Shown here piece after piece: positions 25,307-36,662 of a stretch of DNA of 47,829 nucleotides. Source of the DNA: Gammaproteobacteria bacterium (lineage in GTDB: Bacteria; Pseudomonadota; Gammaproteobacteria; SZUA-152); the NCBI GenBank assembly GCA_011051755.1, contig DRKN01000117.1:1-47829 (forward strand). The letters run 5' to 3'. A program made the position numbers and the translations under genes. Numbering within the stretch: position 1 is the first letter of the stretch; every line of letters starts with the position of its first letter. Below the pieces are notes generated by a model. That model ran no database searches and was not told the origin of the DNA. It worked only from the letters and a program-made list of their open reading frames with translations.

Positions 25307-27406
25307 ATGAACCGAAACCAAGCTGAACAATTGCTGCAAACCGCATTGGCTGATCCTGCGGCATCATTTCGTGATGGCCAGTGGGAAGCCATTGATGCAC
25401 TGGTCAATCAAAAGCAAAAGTTGTTGGTGGTGCAGCGTACCGGCTGGGGAAAAAGTTCGGTGTATTTTATCAGTACCAGAATTTTCCGCGACAGGGGAAT
25501 GGGGCCAACCATTATTGTTTCACCCCTGCTGGCACTGATGCGTAACCAGATTGAGTCAGCCAAGCGTTTGGGTATTGTGGCGGAAACCATGAACTCCACC
25601 AATACAGCCGATTGGCAGGCGGTGACTCAGGGTATTTTAAATCATCAAATCGACTGCCTGCTGATTTCACCAGAGCGTCTGGCAAACGACGATTTTATTG
25701 AGACCGTATTACAACCCATTGCTGATCGCATCGCCTTGATGGTGATTGACGAGGCGCATTGCATTTCTGACTGGGGTCATGACTTCCGCCCCGATTATCG
25801 CCGTATTGTGAATATTTTGCGCCAGCTTCCGCCGAATACGCCGGTGCTGGGCACGACGGCTACCGCCAATAACCGCGTGGTGGAGGATATTCAACAACAG
25901 TTAGGCAATATCCAGATTCAGCGTGGGTCGCTGGGGCGTGAAAGCCTTGCTCTGCAAACCCTGGTATTGCCCGGCCAGGCTTCTCGTTTGGCCTGGCTGG
26001 CCCAGGTGATTCCGGGCTTGCCGGGCACGGGCATTGTTTACACCTTGACGGTGCGGGATGCCGAGCAGCTTGCGCAATGGCTGACACAAAATGGTATCGA
26101 CGCCAAAGCCTATCACGGCAGTGTCACAGCCGATGGTTTCGAGAACAGTAATCTCTACCGCCAACACCTCGAAGATTTGCTGTTGACTAACCGACTCAAA
26201 GTGCTGGTGGCAACAACGGCTTTAGGCATGGGCTACGACAAGCCTGATTTAAGTTTTGTGATTCACTACCAGGCCCCCGGTTCCATTGTCGCCTACTACC
26301 AGCAGGTCGGCCGGGCCGGGCGGGGTATTGAGCAGGCCACCGGGGTGTTGATGTCGGGTGTGGAAGATCAGGATATCCACGAATTCTTTCGCAGGTCGGC
26401 ATTCCCGTCTGAAGCTCACGTCAATGAAATTCTGGATCTTTTGGCTCAGTGTGATGGCCTGTCGATCCGTGCTATCGAAGAGCAGACAAACCTTCGTCAT
26501 GGCCAGATAGAAAAGGTCTTGAAATTACTCAGCGTGGAAAACCCGGCCCCCGTGATTAAAGATGGCGTTCAGTGGCGCAGAACAACGGCAACCTATGTCA
26601 TGGATCATGCCCGCATTGCACATCTGACAGCCCAGCGTGAACAGGAATGGATCGAGGTGCAAGCCTATTTAACCGATGCGGGTTGCAAGATGACTTATTT
26701 ACGCTGCGCACTGGATGATCCGGCCCCGGCGCCTTGTGGCAAGTGTGCTGCCTGCCTTGGCCAGCCTGTTGTTAATGCTACTGTGGATACGCAACTGGCG
26801 CACCGTGCCGCCAGTTTTCTGAAACAGGCTGAAATGCCGATTCAACCCAAAGCCCAGGTGGCGGCCAATGCCTTTATCGAGTATGGCTTTCGCTATAACC
26901 TGCCGCAAAATCTTCGCGCACAGAAGGGGCGTGTACTGTCCCGTTGGGGGGATGCCGGCTGGGGTAAAACCGTGGCCGCTGAGAAATATGCGAACCATTT
27001 TAGCGATGGTTTGGTTGAGGCCATGGCCGGGATGATTCAACAACGCTGGCAACCCGTTCCGGCACCAACCTGGGTCTGCTGTGTTCCATCAAATAACCAT
27101 CCAGAGCTGATACCCGATTTTGCCAGGCGCCTTGCCAAGCGTCTGGGACTGTTGTTTGTTGATAACGTAGAAAAGATAAAAGATAACCAGCCGCAAAAAG
27201 ACCAGCAAAACCGTTTTCACCAATGCCGCAACCTGGATGGCGTCTTTGTGATAAACCAACCGGTGCCAACCGGCCCGGTATTATTGGTTGATGACATTGT
27301 GGATTCAGGCTGGACATTGAGCGTATTGGCTGCATTGCTACAACAAGCAGGGAGTGGCGCCGTATTTCCGGTTGCCCTGGCCTCAACATCGGTAACAAAT
27401 TCATGA
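25307..27406 (+). CDS. RecQ-like helicase fused to a ComF-like phosphoribosyltransferase domain
   Basis: The 699-residue protein has three parts. Residues 1-330 are a RecQ-type SF2 helicase: RTGWGKSSV (Walker A, 44-52), DEAHCISDWGHDFRP (148-162), TTATAN, and QQVGRAGRG (motif VI). A RecQ zinc-type cysteine cluster follows (LRC..., CGKCAACLG). The C-terminal 150 residues form a phosphoribosyltransferase, with the PRPP-binding motif VLLVDDIVDSGWT at 658-670, as in ComF/ComFC. It carries no HRDC domain. It overlaps the DprA-like gene by four bases. Base composition is less GC-rich than the flanking housekeeping genes. The role is probably DNA handling, in uptake or defence; this is inference. Confidence 0.86.
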   Translation: MNRNQAEQLLQTALADPAASFRDGQWEAIDALVNQKQKLLVVQRTGWGKSSVYFISTRIFRDRGMGPTIIVSPLLALMRNQIESAKRLGIVAETMNSTNTADWQAVTQGILNHQIDCLLISPERLANDDFIETVLQPIADRIALMVIDEAHCISDWGHDFRPDYRRIVNILRQLPPNTPVLGTTATANNRVVEDIQQQLGNIQIQRGSLGRESLALQTLVLPGQASRLAWLAQVIPGLPGTGIVYTLTVRDAEQLAQWLTQNGIDAKAYHGSVTADGFENSNLYRQHLEDLLLTNRLKVLVATTALGMGYDKPDLSFVIHYQAPGSIVAYYQQVGRAGRGIEQATGVLMSGVEDQDIHEFFRRSAFPSEAHVNEILDLLAQCDGLSIRAIEEQTNLRHGQIEKVLKLLSVENPAPVIKDGVQWRRTTATYVMDHARIAHLTAQREQEWIEVQAYLTDAGCKMTYLRCALDDPAPAPCGKCAACLGQPVVNATVDTQLAHRAASFLKQAEMPIQPKAQVAANAFIEYGFRYNLPQNLRAQKGRVLSRWGDAGWGKTVAAEKYANHFSDGLVEAMAGMIQQRWQPVPAPTWVCCVPSNNHPELIPDFARRLAKRLGLLFVDNVEKIKDNQPQKDQQNRFHQCRNLDGVFVINQPVPTGPVLLVDDIVDSGWTLSVLAALLQQAGSGAVFPVALASTSVTNS

Positions 27407-28713
27407 TCTTATCAGAAATTGCACAAGCCACCCTGCTGTTGACCTGCTACTTCAGCAAGGCGAAAAATGAACGCGCCAAGCCGTTGACAGCGGTGGAATG
27501 GGGACGTTTTGCTTTGTGGTTGAAAGAGAAAAGCAAGACACCGGCTGAACTGCTGGCCTCTGATCCAGGGCCGCTGTTAACAGGCTGGCATGACAAGCGA
27601 GTCAGCACGGCGCGCATTTTGGCTTTATTGGATCGTGGCCATAGTCTGGCTTTGGCTGTGGAAAAATGGCAACGGGCCGGACTCTGGGTGGTGACACGCG
27701 CCGATCCTGAATACCCAAAACGGCTGAAATCCCGGCTAAAGGCGAGTGCGCCACCGGTGTTGTTCGGTTGTGGTGACAAGTCACTGCTGAATGCGGGCGG
27801 TATCGCCGTCGTCGGTTCCCGTCATGCCAGTGATGCCGATTTACAGTTCAGCAAACAGTTAGGCGCCAAGGCCGCAACTCAGGGCATTGCGATTGTTTCC
27901 GGCGGCGCAAGAGGCATCGATGAAACGGTCATGCTGGGTGCAATGCAGGCCGGGGGGAAGGTGACTGGCGTTATGGCCGACAGCCTTTTAAGGGCCGCGA
28001 CAGGCGCCAAATGGCGCAAAGGATTGATGGATGGCCAGGCAGTGCTGGTGTCGCCATTCTATCCCGAGGCAGGTTTTAATGCGGGCAATGCCATGGCGCG
28101 AAACAGGTATATTTATTGCCTGGCGGATACGTCGCTCGTGGTTCATTCCGGCAAAAAAGGCGGCACACTGAACGGCGCGGAAGAAAACCTGCAAAAACAA
28201 TGGGTGGCGCTCTGGGTGAAGCCAACGAAAGACAAGGACGCCGCCAATGAGATGTTGGTGAAAAAAGGAGGGCGTTGGTGTGAAGAAGATATCCAGCGCC
28301 TCGGTTTAAGCTCGCTGTTAACCGCACCATTAGCGGCTGATAACCAGAGAAAAACAGATCAGCCCGATCTGTTTTCACAAGCGGATGAGGCCACCGGTTT
28401 ATCTTCCATTGGGGTTAAAGAGTCCGCTGCTGAAATCCACGATGCACAGCTGTTGGACGTGCCCGAAGAAACGGCCGATGCACCCGCTGATTTCTACCGA
28501 CTATTTATCAGCGAGCTATCACGCCTTGCGATCGATCCGATCAGTCGGGATGATTTGCCTGAAAAAACAGGTTTGCACAAATCACAAATCACTGCTTGGC
28601 TAAAGCGAGCGCTTGTTGATGGTTACGTTAAGAAGCTGAGTCGCCCGGTTCGTTATCAATACATCAAAAATAAAGTGTATAAGGAAGATCGTCATGGCAA
28701 TGATGACAAGTAG
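27403..28713 (+). CDS. DprA/Smf-like DNA-processing protein with C-terminal winged helix
   Basis: The 436-residue protein has a DprA-type Rossmann domain. Key segments are PEYPKRLK (102-109), IAVVGSRHAS (134-143), IVSGGARGIDE (164-174) and GGTLNGAEENL (253-263), matching the DprA pattern GSR / SG.ARGID / SG.L..A. A variable acidic linker (about 310-365) leads to a winged helix (LSRLAID through VRYQYIK). DprA binds single-stranded DNA and loads RecA in transformation. This copy lies far from a tsaC/topA setting, overlaps the RecQ-PRTase gene by ATGA and diverges in several places, so it is a specialised relative and not the housekeeping DprA. Confidence 0.83.
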   Translation: MILSEIAQATLLLTCYFSKAKNERAKPLTAVEWGRFALWLKEKSKTPAELLASDPGPLLTGWHDKRVSTARILALLDRGHSLALAVEKWQRAGLWVVTRADPEYPKRLKSRLKASAPPVLFGCGDKSLLNAGGIAVVGSRHASDADLQFSKQLGAKAATQGIAIVSGGARGIDETVMLGAMQAGGKVTGVMADSLLRAATGAKWRKGLMDGQAVLVSPFYPEAGFNAGNAMARNRYIYCLADTSLVVHSGKKGGTLNGAEENLQKQWVALWVKPTKDKDAANEMLVKKGGRWCEEDIQRLGLSSLLTAPLAADNQRKTDQPDLFSQADEATGLSSIGVKESAAEIHDAQLLDVPEETADAPADFYRLFISELSRLAIDPISRDDLPEKTGLHKSQITAWLKRALVDGYVKKLSRPVRYQYIKNKVYKEDRHGNDDK

Positions 28714-28773
28714 CCTGATGAGCTTGCGAAACCCGGGATGGCTGACTTCTACCGGCGTTGGTTGTGGGTGGTA

Positions 28774-29196
28774 TTATTTCATCAGGGACAGTGTGAAGTG
28801 GTGGCCGGCAATGTGCATGCCTTCGCGCAGATAAAAGCGGTGGGCGTCGAAGCGTTGTACGCCGGAGTCAAGGTGCAACGCCTGACAGCCGTGCTGGTGG
28901 GCGTAATCCACCAGCCAATCGAACAATGCCTTTCCGGCACCCGTTGATCGCTGCGTTTCATCGGTGATCAGGTCGTCCACATACAAAAACCGTCCCCAGG
29001 CCAGGTTTTCAGCCAAGCGAAAACCCGCCAGGGCGACCACACGACCGTCACGCTCGAGCACGGCCAGCCGGTAGCCCTGCTGCATCTGCCGGCGGATACG
29101 GGACAGAAAGTCCACGGCTGGAATATGTGGACGCAGTTGCTGCATCACGGGGATACAGCGGGTGATGTCCTGGTCACTGTCGGCGAGTCGGATCAT
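28774..29196 (-). CDS. GNAT-family N-acetyltransferase
   Basis: The 140-residue protein has the GNAT core: VVALAGFRL, then LYVDDLITDETQRSTGAGKALFDWL with the acetyl-CoA-binding Q/R-x-x-G-x-G/A loop, and AHRFYLREGM near the end. The substrate cannot be told. Its ATG overlaps the aroE stop by four bases, so it ends the hemB-DUF47-pit-aroE run. Confidence 0.88.
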   Translation of the reverse strand: MIRLADSDQDITRCIPVMQQLRPHIPAVDFLSRIRRQMQQGYRLAVLERDGRVVALAGFRLAENLAWGRFLYVDDLITDETQRSTGAGKALFDWLVDYAHQHGCQALHLDSGVQRFDAHRFYLREGMHIAGHHFTLSLMK

Positions 29197-30056
29197 GGCT
29201 CAATCCCAGCACGAATTTCGCTAATCACCGGGGTGGTGTCGGGGCGCACGCCACGCCACAGGTAGAAGGACTCTGCGGCCTGTTCCACCAGCATGCCGAG
29301 GCCGTCCAACGAGAGGCCGGCGCCGTGTTCAAGGCCCCAGCGCACGAAGGGGGTGGGTTCGGCGCCGTACATCATGTCGTAGCACCAGCCGCCGTCGGCG
29401 AGGATGCCGTCGGGCAGGGGCGGCACTTCGCCGTGCAGGCTGGCGGCGCTGGCGTTGATGATGAGGTCGAAGGTCTCGCCGCCAAGGTCGGGGAAGCCGC
29501 CGCCGTACAGTTGGCCGGTACCACTGATGCCGGCGAAATCGCGGGCCAGTTTCACGCCACGAGCCGGACTGCGGTTGGCGATCACCAGCCGTTGCGGCCT
29601 TTCTGCCAGCAAGGGCTGCAACACGCCACGAGCCGCGCCGCCCGCACCCACCAGTAATACGCGCTGGCCTTCGATCTTCCCATGATGGTTTTGCAGGATG
29701 TCACGCACCAGGCCGATGCCGTCGGTGTTGCGGCCGATGAAGTGTCCGTTGCTGTCGTGCAGGAGGGTATTCACCGCGCCGGCGTGCTCGGCCTCCGGGC
29801 CGTGTTCATGCACTAGTTTCCAGGCTGTCTGTTTGAAGGGCACGGTGATGTTGAGGCCCATGCCGCCATTGGCGAAAAAATTGCCGACGGCCTGCTCGAA
29901 GCCGCCCGGGTCGACCTGGATGGCGCTGTATTCGATGCACTGGCCGGTTTGCCGGGCGAAGGCAGCGTGGATTTGCGGTGATTTTGAGTGCGCGATGGGG
30001 TTGCCCATCACCGCGTAGGTATCGGCTTTGGCTGCAAAGTCGAAAGGGTCGCCCAT
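29193..30056 (-). CDS. aroE: Shikimate dehydrogenase
   Basis: AroE reduces 3-dehydroshikimate to shikimate with NADPH. The 287-residue protein shows YAVMGNPIAHSKSPQIH (shikimate site), NITVPFKQ with the catalytic Lys, NTDGIGLVRD, and the nucleotide-binding GAGGAARGV. The end has SLDGLGMLVEQAA. It begins at the ATG 30056, which overlaps the pit stop (TGATG). The longer upstream frame lies inside pit. Confidence 0.96.
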   Translation of the reverse strand: MGDPFDFAAKADTYAVMGNPIAHSKSPQIHAAFARQTGQCIEYSAIQVDPGGFEQAVGNFFANGGMGLNITVPFKQTAWKLVHEHGPEAEHAGAVNTLLHDSNGHFIGRNTDGIGLVRDILQNHHGKIEGQRVLLVGAGGAARGVLQPLLAERPQRLVIANRSPARGVKLARDFAGISGTGQLYGGGFPDLGGETFDLIINASAASLHGEVPPLPDGILADGGWCYDMMYGAEPTPFVRWGLEHGAGLSLDGLGMLVEQAAESFYLWRGVRPDTTPVISEIRAGIEP

Positions 30057-31309
30057 CAGCTGAAGATGCCCTTGAAGATGAAGAAAAAGATGATCGAAAG
30101 AATCGCACCGGCCGGCAGGGTTACCACCCAGGAAATAAAGATGGTGCGTACCACGTTGAGATTGATGGCCGCGATACCGCGCGCCAGACCCACACCCAGC
30201 ACGGCGCCCACCAGGGTGTGGGTGGTGGAAATGGGGAGGCCAGTGCCGGAGGCCAGTACCACGGTGGTGGCAGCGGCCAGGGTGGCGGCAAAGCCACGGC
30301 TGGGGGTGAGTTCGGTGATCTGGGTGCCGATGGTGAGCATGACCTTTTTGCCATAGGTCATCAGGCCAATGACGATGCCGAGTCCACCGAGGGCAAGAAT
30401 CCATAGTGGCAAAGTGGACTTTTGCGCCACCATGCCGTCATTTTGCACGATGCTGACTACGGCGGCTACCGGGCCAATGGCGTTGGCGACATCGTTGGAA
30501 CCGTGGGCGAAGGCCATGGCGCAGGCGGTGATCATCATCAGCACGGCAAAGATTTTTTCCACATTGGTGAAATGGAAGTCACGGTCGGCCTCGGGATCAA
30601 ACTTCAGGCGTTTGATCATCATTACGCCAATGGCTGCCGTGACGATGCCCACCAATACCGCGACACTGTAGGATTCAGCCGTGCTCAGTTGCAGTCCGAC
30701 ATGCTTCAGTCCCTTGAATATGGTCACCAGGGCGATAACGAAACCGACGAAAAAAATGTAGACCGGCACATAACGCTTGGCATTGGCGAGCGGGTCTTCG
30801 GTGCCGAGAATGAGTTTTTGCACACTGATGAACAGGGCGAAAGCAATGGAGCCGGCCAGCAGGGGCGATACCACCCAGCTCATGGCAATGGCGCCTACCT
30901 TGCTCCAGTGCACCACGTCCATGCCGATGCCCACGGCAGCGAAACCGACGATGGCGCCGACGATGGAATGGGTGGTGGAAACGGGCCAGCCAAAACGGCT
31001 GGCGACCAGCAGCCAGATGCCCGCCGCCAGCAGCGAGGCGAGCATGCCATAGACCAGTAACTCCGGCGTACCAGAGACGACATCGGCATCGATGATGCCC
31101 TTACGGATGGTGGCGGTTACCTGGCCACCAGCGAGGAAGGCGCCGGCAAACTCGAAGATAGCGGCGATGATGATTGCCTGTTTGACGGTGATGGCCTTGG
31201 AACCCACCGAGGTACCCATGGCATTGGCGACGTCATTGGCGCCCACGCCCCAGGCCATGAAGAAACCGAACAGACAGGCGAGGATGATGAAAATCAGGCC
31301 ATATTCCAC
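30056..31309 (-). CDS. pit: PiT-family inorganic phosphate transporter
   Basis: This is a low-affinity phosphate/proton or sodium symporter in the inner membrane. The 417-residue protein has the duplicated PiT signature: GANDVANAMGTSVGSKA near the N-terminus and GSNDVANAIGPVAAV in the second half. About ten hydrophobic segments are visible. Translation starts at GTG with CGGGAG before it. It follows the DUF47 gene by 44 bases, and DUF47/PhoU-like proteins commonly accompany PiT carriers. Confidence 0.95.
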   Translation of the reverse strand: MEYGLIFIILACLFGFFMAWGVGANDVANAMGTSVGSKAITVKQAIIIAAIFEFAGAFLAGGQVTATIRKGIIDADVVSGTPELLVYGMLASLLAAGIWLLVASRFGWPVSTTHSIVGAIVGFAAVGIGMDVVHWSKVGAIAMSWVVSPLLAGSIAFALFISVQKLILGTEDPLANAKRYVPVYIFFVGFVIALVTIFKGLKHVGLQLSTAESYSVAVLVGIVTAAIGVMMIKRLKFDPEADRDFHFTNVEKIFAVLMMITACAMAFAHGSNDVANAIGPVAAVVSIVQNDGMVAQKSTLPLWILALGGLGIVIGLMTYGKKVMLTIGTQITELTPSRGFAATLAAATTVVLASGTGLPISTTHTLVGAVLGVGLARGIAAINLNVVRTIFISWVVTLPAGAILSIIFFFIFKGIFS

Positions 31310-31353
31310 GGCAAAAACTCCCGTTTAGCGGTGATAATTGAGAGGTAGGTCGG

Positions 31354-32031
31354 CTATTTGGCCAACATGAGTTCGAGACGGCTGCCGACGCGCTGCGCCA
31401 AATCGCCCAGGTCACCGATCCAGTCGATGATGCGATAGAGGAAGATGACCTCCACCGGCGGTAGTTTCTTTTCTACGGCAAACAGCCGGGCGCGAATCTC
31501 CACCTGCATGCGGTCGGTGTCGTACTCAATTTCATCGAGGGTCTTGATGATGGAGGCCACCAGCTTGACTTCGTTGCCACGAAAGCCGGTCTCGACCAGT
31601 TCGTCCAGTTCGTTGATGGCCGTCTGCGCCTGTGCGGAGGCGTCGATGGAGCGCTGCACATAGGCCTTGATGGTGGGCGCTATGGCTTCGGGGAAGCGCA
31701 TTTCCCGGCCAGTGACCAGTCCGGCGATATCCTTGGCCTTGTTGGCGATTTTGTCCTGCATGGTCAGCACTTCCAGCAGGTCGCGGCGAGGCACGGCCAT
31801 GAACAGGCTGTGGGGTAGATTCAGGCGCAGTTCGCGCTTAAGTACGTCGGCCTCGTTTTCCAGGCGGGAAACCTCTGCCTGTTGACGGCGGGCCTCGTCC
31901 CAGTCATCTGCCAGTGCGGCGTCGAAAAAGGGGATCAGTTGTTGGGCGCAGACCTGCACCGCCTGCATGTGCTCCTGCAAAGGCTTGATGGGTGAGGCGC
32001 CGAACAGGCTGGAAATGGTGGATTGAGGCAC
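31354..32031 (-). CDS. DUF47 / PhoU-like phosphate transport regulator
   Basis: The 225-residue, all-helical protein starts at a GTG with AGGAGC upstream and reads PQSTISSLFGASPIKPLQEHM, the standard opening of TIGR00153 proteins. Repeated helical acidic segments (EVSRLENEADVLKRELR, IKTLDEIEYDTDRMQ) match the PhoU metal-binding E/D-x-x-x-D pattern. It likely controls the PiT carrier encoded next to it. A longer frame reaches into hemB but has no ribosome site. It lies 29 bases after hemB. Confidence 0.9.
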   Translation of the reverse strand: MPQSTISSLFGASPIKPLQEHMQAVQVCAQQLIPFFDAALADDWDEARRQQAEVSRLENEADVLKRELRLNLPHSLFMAVPRRDLLEVLTMQDKIANKAKDIAGLVTGREMRFPEAIAPTIKAYVQRSIDASAQAQTAINELDELVETGFRGNEVKLVASIIKTLDEIEYDTDRMQVEIRARLFAVEKKLPPVEVIFLYRIIDWIGDLGDLAQRVGSRLELMLAK

Positions 32032-32060
32032 AGTTTGCTCCTGGGCGGTCGGGCGGGGAC

Positions 32061-34390
<2,330 letters not shown>

Positions 34391-34775
34391 AATCGACCGT
34401 CTCCCCTCGTCATACAGATAAACAAGCGTTGCCAATACATGCTGCTGACTGTTATCGCTGTAAACCTACCCTTTTCAATACGCGTAAGTCAATGCGGAAA
34501 AAGGCTGTTTTCTCATGTTTTTGCTGTTTTTTCCATAGATCTTCCGCATACTGCAAAACAAACGTGGGGGATGTTTCTATGGGTGTAAAAAGTCATTTTG
34601 GGTGTGGACTTGCTGCATAGCTTCCCGTAGTTGTGTTAATACTCTTACTTACGTAGGGGCTGGCATTTTGGAAAGAAGCGCTCTGGAAGGAATAGTGTCA
34701 CGACTGTGGTCGTTTTTTCTTTGCGGGCAAGCGCGGTAAACACATCCGAATAATTTGCACGGCAGGGAGTTTATT
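34391..34775. other. Divergent intergenic region between adk and the phosphofructokinase gene
   Basis: This 385-base region is AT-rich from 34480 to 34660 and must carry promoters for both genes. I saw no perfect sigma-70 pair, strong palindrome or coding remnant. Confidence 0.5.
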
Positions 34776-36059
34776 ATGGCGAAAACGACAGTGAAAATAG
34801 CGAAGAAGAATGCTTTTTATGCGCAGTCAGGCGGTGTGACCGCGGTGATCAATGCCAGTGCGTGCGGTGTTATCGAGACTGCACGTAAAAACAAAGACAA
34901 GATCGGCAAGGTGTATGCGGGTCGTAATGGCATTATTGGTGCGTTGAGCGAGGATCTTATCGATACCGGCAAGGAGCCGGCCCGCGCTATTGCCGCCTTG
35001 CGCCATACACCATCCGGGGCCTTTGGTTCCTGCCGTTACAAGCTGAAAGGGTTGGCGGAAAATCGTGCCGAGTATGAGCGTCTCATCGAGGTGTTTGAGG
35101 CGCACGCTATCGGTTATTTCTTTTATAACGGGGGAGGCGACTCCGCCGACACCTGCCTGAAGATTTCGCAACTTTCCAAAACGCTGGGGTATCCCATCCA
35201 GGCCATTCATATTCCCAAGACGGTCGATAATGATTTACCCATTACCGATAACTGTCCCGGTTTTGGCTCGGTGGCAAAATATGTGGCGGTATCGATTCGT
35301 GAGGCGGCCTTCGATGTGGCGTCGATGGCCAAGACCTCGACGAAGATTTTTGTTCTGGAGGTGATGGGGCGGCATGCCGGCTGGATTGCGGCGGCGGGAG
35401 GTCTGGCGGCAGAGAACGAGGGTGATGCGCCACAGATCATTTTATTTCCAGAAGTGGTGTTCAATGAGCGTAAATTTCTTGCCCGGGTAAAAGAATCGGT
35501 TAATAAACATGGTTATTGCGCCATTGTGGTGTCCGAGGGAGTGCGTGACAGCAAGGGCCGGTTCCTTGCCGAGAGCGGTGTCCGGGACGCCTTTGGTCAT
35601 GCCCAGTTGGGCGGTGTGGCGCTGGTGGTGGCGCAGATGATTCAGGAAAAGCTGGGTTACAAGCACCACTGGGCGGTGGCGGACTATCTGCAGCGCGCGG
35701 CGCGGCACATTGCCTCGAAGACCGATGTGGAACAGGCCTACGCCGTCGGCAAGGCGGCGGTGGAGATGGCGCTGGCCGGAAAAAATGCCGTGATGCCGGC
35801 GATCAAGCGCACCTCCAACAAGCCCTATCGCTGGAAGATTGTCGAGGCGCGCCTGGCCAAGGTGGCGAACAGGGAAAAAATGATGCCGAAAAATTACATC
35901 AGCAAGGATGGTTTTCACATTACCCGGCGTTGCCGAGGCTATTTGCAGCCGCTGATTCAGGGTGAGGATTATCCGCCTTTCAAAAATGGCTTGCCGCAGT
36001 ATGTGACGCTGAAGAATGTGGCGGTGAAAAAGAAACTAAAAAAATCCTTCAAGGTGTAA
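34776..36059 (+). CDS. PPi-dependent 6-phosphofructokinase
   Basis: The 427-residue protein interconverts fructose 6-phosphate and fructose 1,6-bisphosphate. The nucleotide loop reads GGGDS (119-123), with an Asp at the fourth place where ATP enzymes have Gly. PKTVDNDLP (147-155) has Lys148, both marks of pyrophosphate use. MGRHAGWIAAA follows. PPi enzymes of this type are reversible and can serve the Calvin cycle, which fits the prk gene 22 kb away. The start ATG follows CAGGGAG. The C-terminus is Lys-rich (VKKKLKKSFKV). The first of the usual GGDD residues is Gly here, so phosphoryl-donor choice should be called with care. Confidence 0.88.
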   Translation: MAKTTVKIAKKNAFYAQSGGVTAVINASACGVIETARKNKDKIGKVYAGRNGIIGALSEDLIDTGKEPARAIAALRHTPSGAFGSCRYKLKGLAENRAEYERLIEVFEAHAIGYFFYNGGGDSADTCLKISQLSKTLGYPIQAIHIPKTVDNDLPITDNCPGFGSVAKYVAVSIREAAFDVASMAKTSTKIFVLEVMGRHAGWIAAAGGLAAENEGDAPQIILFPEVVFNERKFLARVKESVNKHGYCAIVVSEGVRDSKGRFLAESGVRDAFGHAQLGGVALVVAQMIQEKLGYKHHWAVADYLQRAARHIASKTDVEQAYAVGKAAVEMALAGKNAVMPAIKRTSNKPYRWKIVEARLAKVANREKMMPKNYISKDGFHITRRCRGYLQPLIQGEDYPPFKNGLPQYVTLKNVAVKKKLKKSFKV

Positions 36060-36456
36060 GTAAGGCAGAAAAATTCGTCCGTATTCAACTCACTACAGGG
36101 TTATTGGATTTACCGGGAGATGCTGATCCATTTGCGCGCGCGGCACACACCACATTGGCCGGTAGCGTGGCTGTGCGCACGATGGCCCTGGAGATGGCAA
36201 GCGCTCAATAAAGGAAAGGTATGGGATCCTGACGCACTTATCTCACCCTTTCCAGGGTGCATGTTGTTGTTTAGCTCAGCGTTTAACTCAGTGTTTAACT
36301 CAGCAAAGGTGCGATGATCCACAACATGATGGTCAGCACGCCAAAATAGACATCACCGGGCCGGGATCCATGATTCGCCCTCTATTGCTGCCCGCCTATA
36401 ACCTTGTATTTTATATGGAACCCATGGTTCCTCGGCCCCCTTATCTGCGCTACAAT
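36060..36456. other. Intergenic region after the phosphofructokinase gene
   Basis: About 400 bases hold no intact gene. On the minus strand, 36303-36375 reads DVYFGVLTIMLWIIAPLLS then a stop, which looks like the last residues of a lost membrane protein; I do not recognise it. The 3 x 12-base repeat lies at its end. A possible promoter for the downstream small RNA (TTCCTC, 17 bases, TACAAT at 36451) lies at the far end. Confidence 0.4.
36270..36305. repeat. Three tandem 12-base repeats
   Basis: TTTAGCTCAGCG, TTTAACTCAGTG and TTTAACTCAGCA stand in tandem. Copies differ at two or three positions. The first overlaps a possible stop codon region of the membrane-protein remnant. Confidence 0.7.
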
Positions 36457-36628
36457 ACGACCGCAAACCAGTGGCGGAATTCATCTGGGTATGTCGGTAT
36501 AAATTCGCTAATTGGGCGAAGGTGTTTCTGTTTCCATGGAGCGAGACGGATCACCGGCGCGCAGCGCCGGAAGCCGGATCTGGTTTCGGCCCACTACACT
36601 GGAAAAGGCCGACCTGTCGGCCTTTTTT
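36457..36628 (+). ncRNA. Possible small RNA or leader ending at a terminator upstream of ppa
   Basis: About 170 bases lie between a possible -10 (TACAAT, 36451-36456) and a strong rho-independent terminator at 36603-36628, which stands only 34 bases before the ppa ATG. The stretch contains a hairpin CCGGCG-CGCAG-CGCCGG near 36555. It has no convincing reading frame; the in-frame extension of ppa lacks a ribosome site. It could be a free small RNA or an attenuating leader of ppa. I do not recognise it as 6S RNA or a known riboswitch. Confidence 0.35.
36603..36628 (+). terminator. Rho-independent terminator just upstream of ppa
   Basis: AAAAGGCCGA-CCTG-TCGGCCTTTTTT: a six-base GC stem extended by A/T pairs with a T run. 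It faces the ppa gene, so it ends or attenuates a transcript starting upstream. Confidence 0.9.
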
Positions 36629-36662
36629 ATTCGACGATATTATATTCAGGAGAAAGAGAAGA

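Noticed and set aside
36457-36628. 6S RNA or fluoride riboswitch before ppa.
   Set aside because: The sequence lacks the open central bulge of 6S RNA and the known fluoride-motif core; I kept only an unassigned RNA candidate.
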